Part shown: piece after piece, positions 63,521 to 64,000 of the stretch
How positions within the stretch are numbered: position 1 is the first letter of the stretch
Layout: each line of letters begins with the position of its first letter
Assembly: GCF_003344785.1 (NCBI RefSeq)
Contig: NZ_QPMK01000001.1
Location: forward strand, 81,001-145,000
DNA: 64,000 nt
Origin: Thalassococcus profundi
GTDB taxonomy: Bacteria > Pseudomonadota > Alphaproteobacteria > Rhodobacterales > Rhodobacteraceae
Direction of reading: 5' to 3'
Program-made: the position numbers and the translations under genes
Notes under the pieces: model-generated
The model's database searches: none
The model's input: the letters and a program-made list of their open reading frames with translations, nothing else
What the model was told of the DNA's origin: nothing

Positions 63521-64000
63521 TCAAATCCGAAGATCTGCAAACCATGCGGGCAATTTCGTTCTGAAGGACAACTTCAAAGCACGTGTTTTGACCACGCTGT
63601 GCTTTTCATTCCGTGAGGGCTTTACCGAAAGCGTTCTGTAAGCCTCGGCTTCCGCCGTCTCCCAGGGAAGTTCCGATTTGGACCAGAAGGTGTCGAGGAA
63701 GCGTTTCGCATCTTCGTCCGCCTTGCGCCAACCGTCACCCGGCCGCCCCGGTTCATCAGAAGATCCTACCGCGATCCGCGTCTCGTTCACCTCGTCAAGG
63801 ACGCCCAAGTTTGCGTACTTAAGGTGCGCCAGGTATAGGCCTTGGGGCATGGTGAATGGGAATGCATTCAAGCGGCGTGGTGCAACTTTTACACCGTGCA
63901 ATACAAACTCGATAGGTCGCCTGGAGGCGACCGCCTTGCTGTAATGCCCGGAGAATGCTGCGTCTCCGTCTAGGCCGACCAGATCCGCGCCAAGTGCCGT
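63521..64000 (-). CDS. C-terminal part of a hypothetical protein (possibly glycosyltransferase-like)
   Basis: The minus-strand frame is open from the window edge to a TGA at 63521, giving about 159 residues. Features are SRRPIEFVLHGVKVAPRRLN, MPQGLYLAHLKYANLGVLDE and a C-terminal basic region KTRALKLSFRTKLPAWFADL. The HxKY-type segment recalls C-termini of some family 2 glycosyltransferases, but I cannot confirm this. Its place just upstream of 23S, where 16S-tRNA genes are expected, is unusual. Confidence 0.55.
   Translation of the reverse strand, partial: TALGADLVGLDGDAAFSGHYSKAVASRRPIEFVLHGVKVAPRRLNAFPFTMPQGLYLAHLKYANLGVLDEVNETRIAVGSSDEPGRPGDGWRKADEDAKRFLDTFWSKSELPWETAEAEAYRTLSVKPSRNEKHSVVKTRALKLSFRTKLPAWFADLRI

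Overview
The window is high-GC chromosomal DNA that fits an alphaproteobacterium, most likely of the Rhodobacteraceae (Roseobacter group). The evidence is the taurine:pyruvate aminotransferase and tauABC set, polyamine-type and branched-chain-type ABC transporters, an OpgG/OpgH/OpgC glucan cluster, ExoD, an nrdR-ribD pair, and a 23S rRNA with a helix-9 hairpin. The genus is inference only.

Layout. 1-6.1 kb: end of a PAS-domain protein gene, then a minus-strand polyamine-type ABC operon (ATPase, binding protein, DUF1330 protein, two permeases). 6.7-13.5 kb: an ArgE-type deacetylase, tauABC and, divergently, the taurine aminotransferase, then a GNAT acetyltransferase. 13.6-21.9 kb: core genes (HU, AMP nucleosidase, topoisomerase IB, class II aldolase, lytic transglycosylase, SDR-like protein, ExoD, ribD, nrdR, yjbQ). 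21.9-23.2 kb: a YghX-like dienelactone hydrolase gene broken by a 19-bp tandem triplication, and a small exported protein. 23.4-30.6 kb: GntR regulator, NTF2-like protein, a Liv-type transporter whose permease and both ATPases are one polypeptide, and a cytosine-deaminase-like amidohydrolase. 30.9-37.9 kb: periplasmic glucan synthesis (opgG, opgH preceded by an in-frame TGA, opgC) and two envelope proteins. 38.0-44.8 kb: a sugar ABC transporter, oxidoreductase and isomerase operon, divergent from a LacI regulator, with a 16-bp palindromic operator between them.

44.9-59.3 kb is an acquired island next to tRNA-fMet. It holds an IS3-like transposase remnant, a truncated gene, a hypothetical/ImmA-IrrE/XRE trio, then three large co-directional genes: a Swt1-HEPN-SNF2 helicase, a sacsin-like GHKL ATPase with a zinc-finger-like C-terminus, and a RecD-like helicase with a possible nuclease tail. 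This looks like an anti-phage or restriction-like system that I cannot match to a named one. A serine-recombinase remnant and an imperfect copy of the tRNA 3' end mark the right edge.

59.3-64.0 kb holds tRNA-fMet, 5S and 23S rRNA on the minus strand. The 23S gene is interrupted at helix 25 by a 604-bp intervening sequence with 21-nt inverted ends. It carries an apparently intact PagL-like lipid A deacylase gene with its own ribosome binding site. No 16S, tRNA-Ile or tRNA-Ala lies directly upstream of the 23S gene; a protein-coding gene lies there instead.
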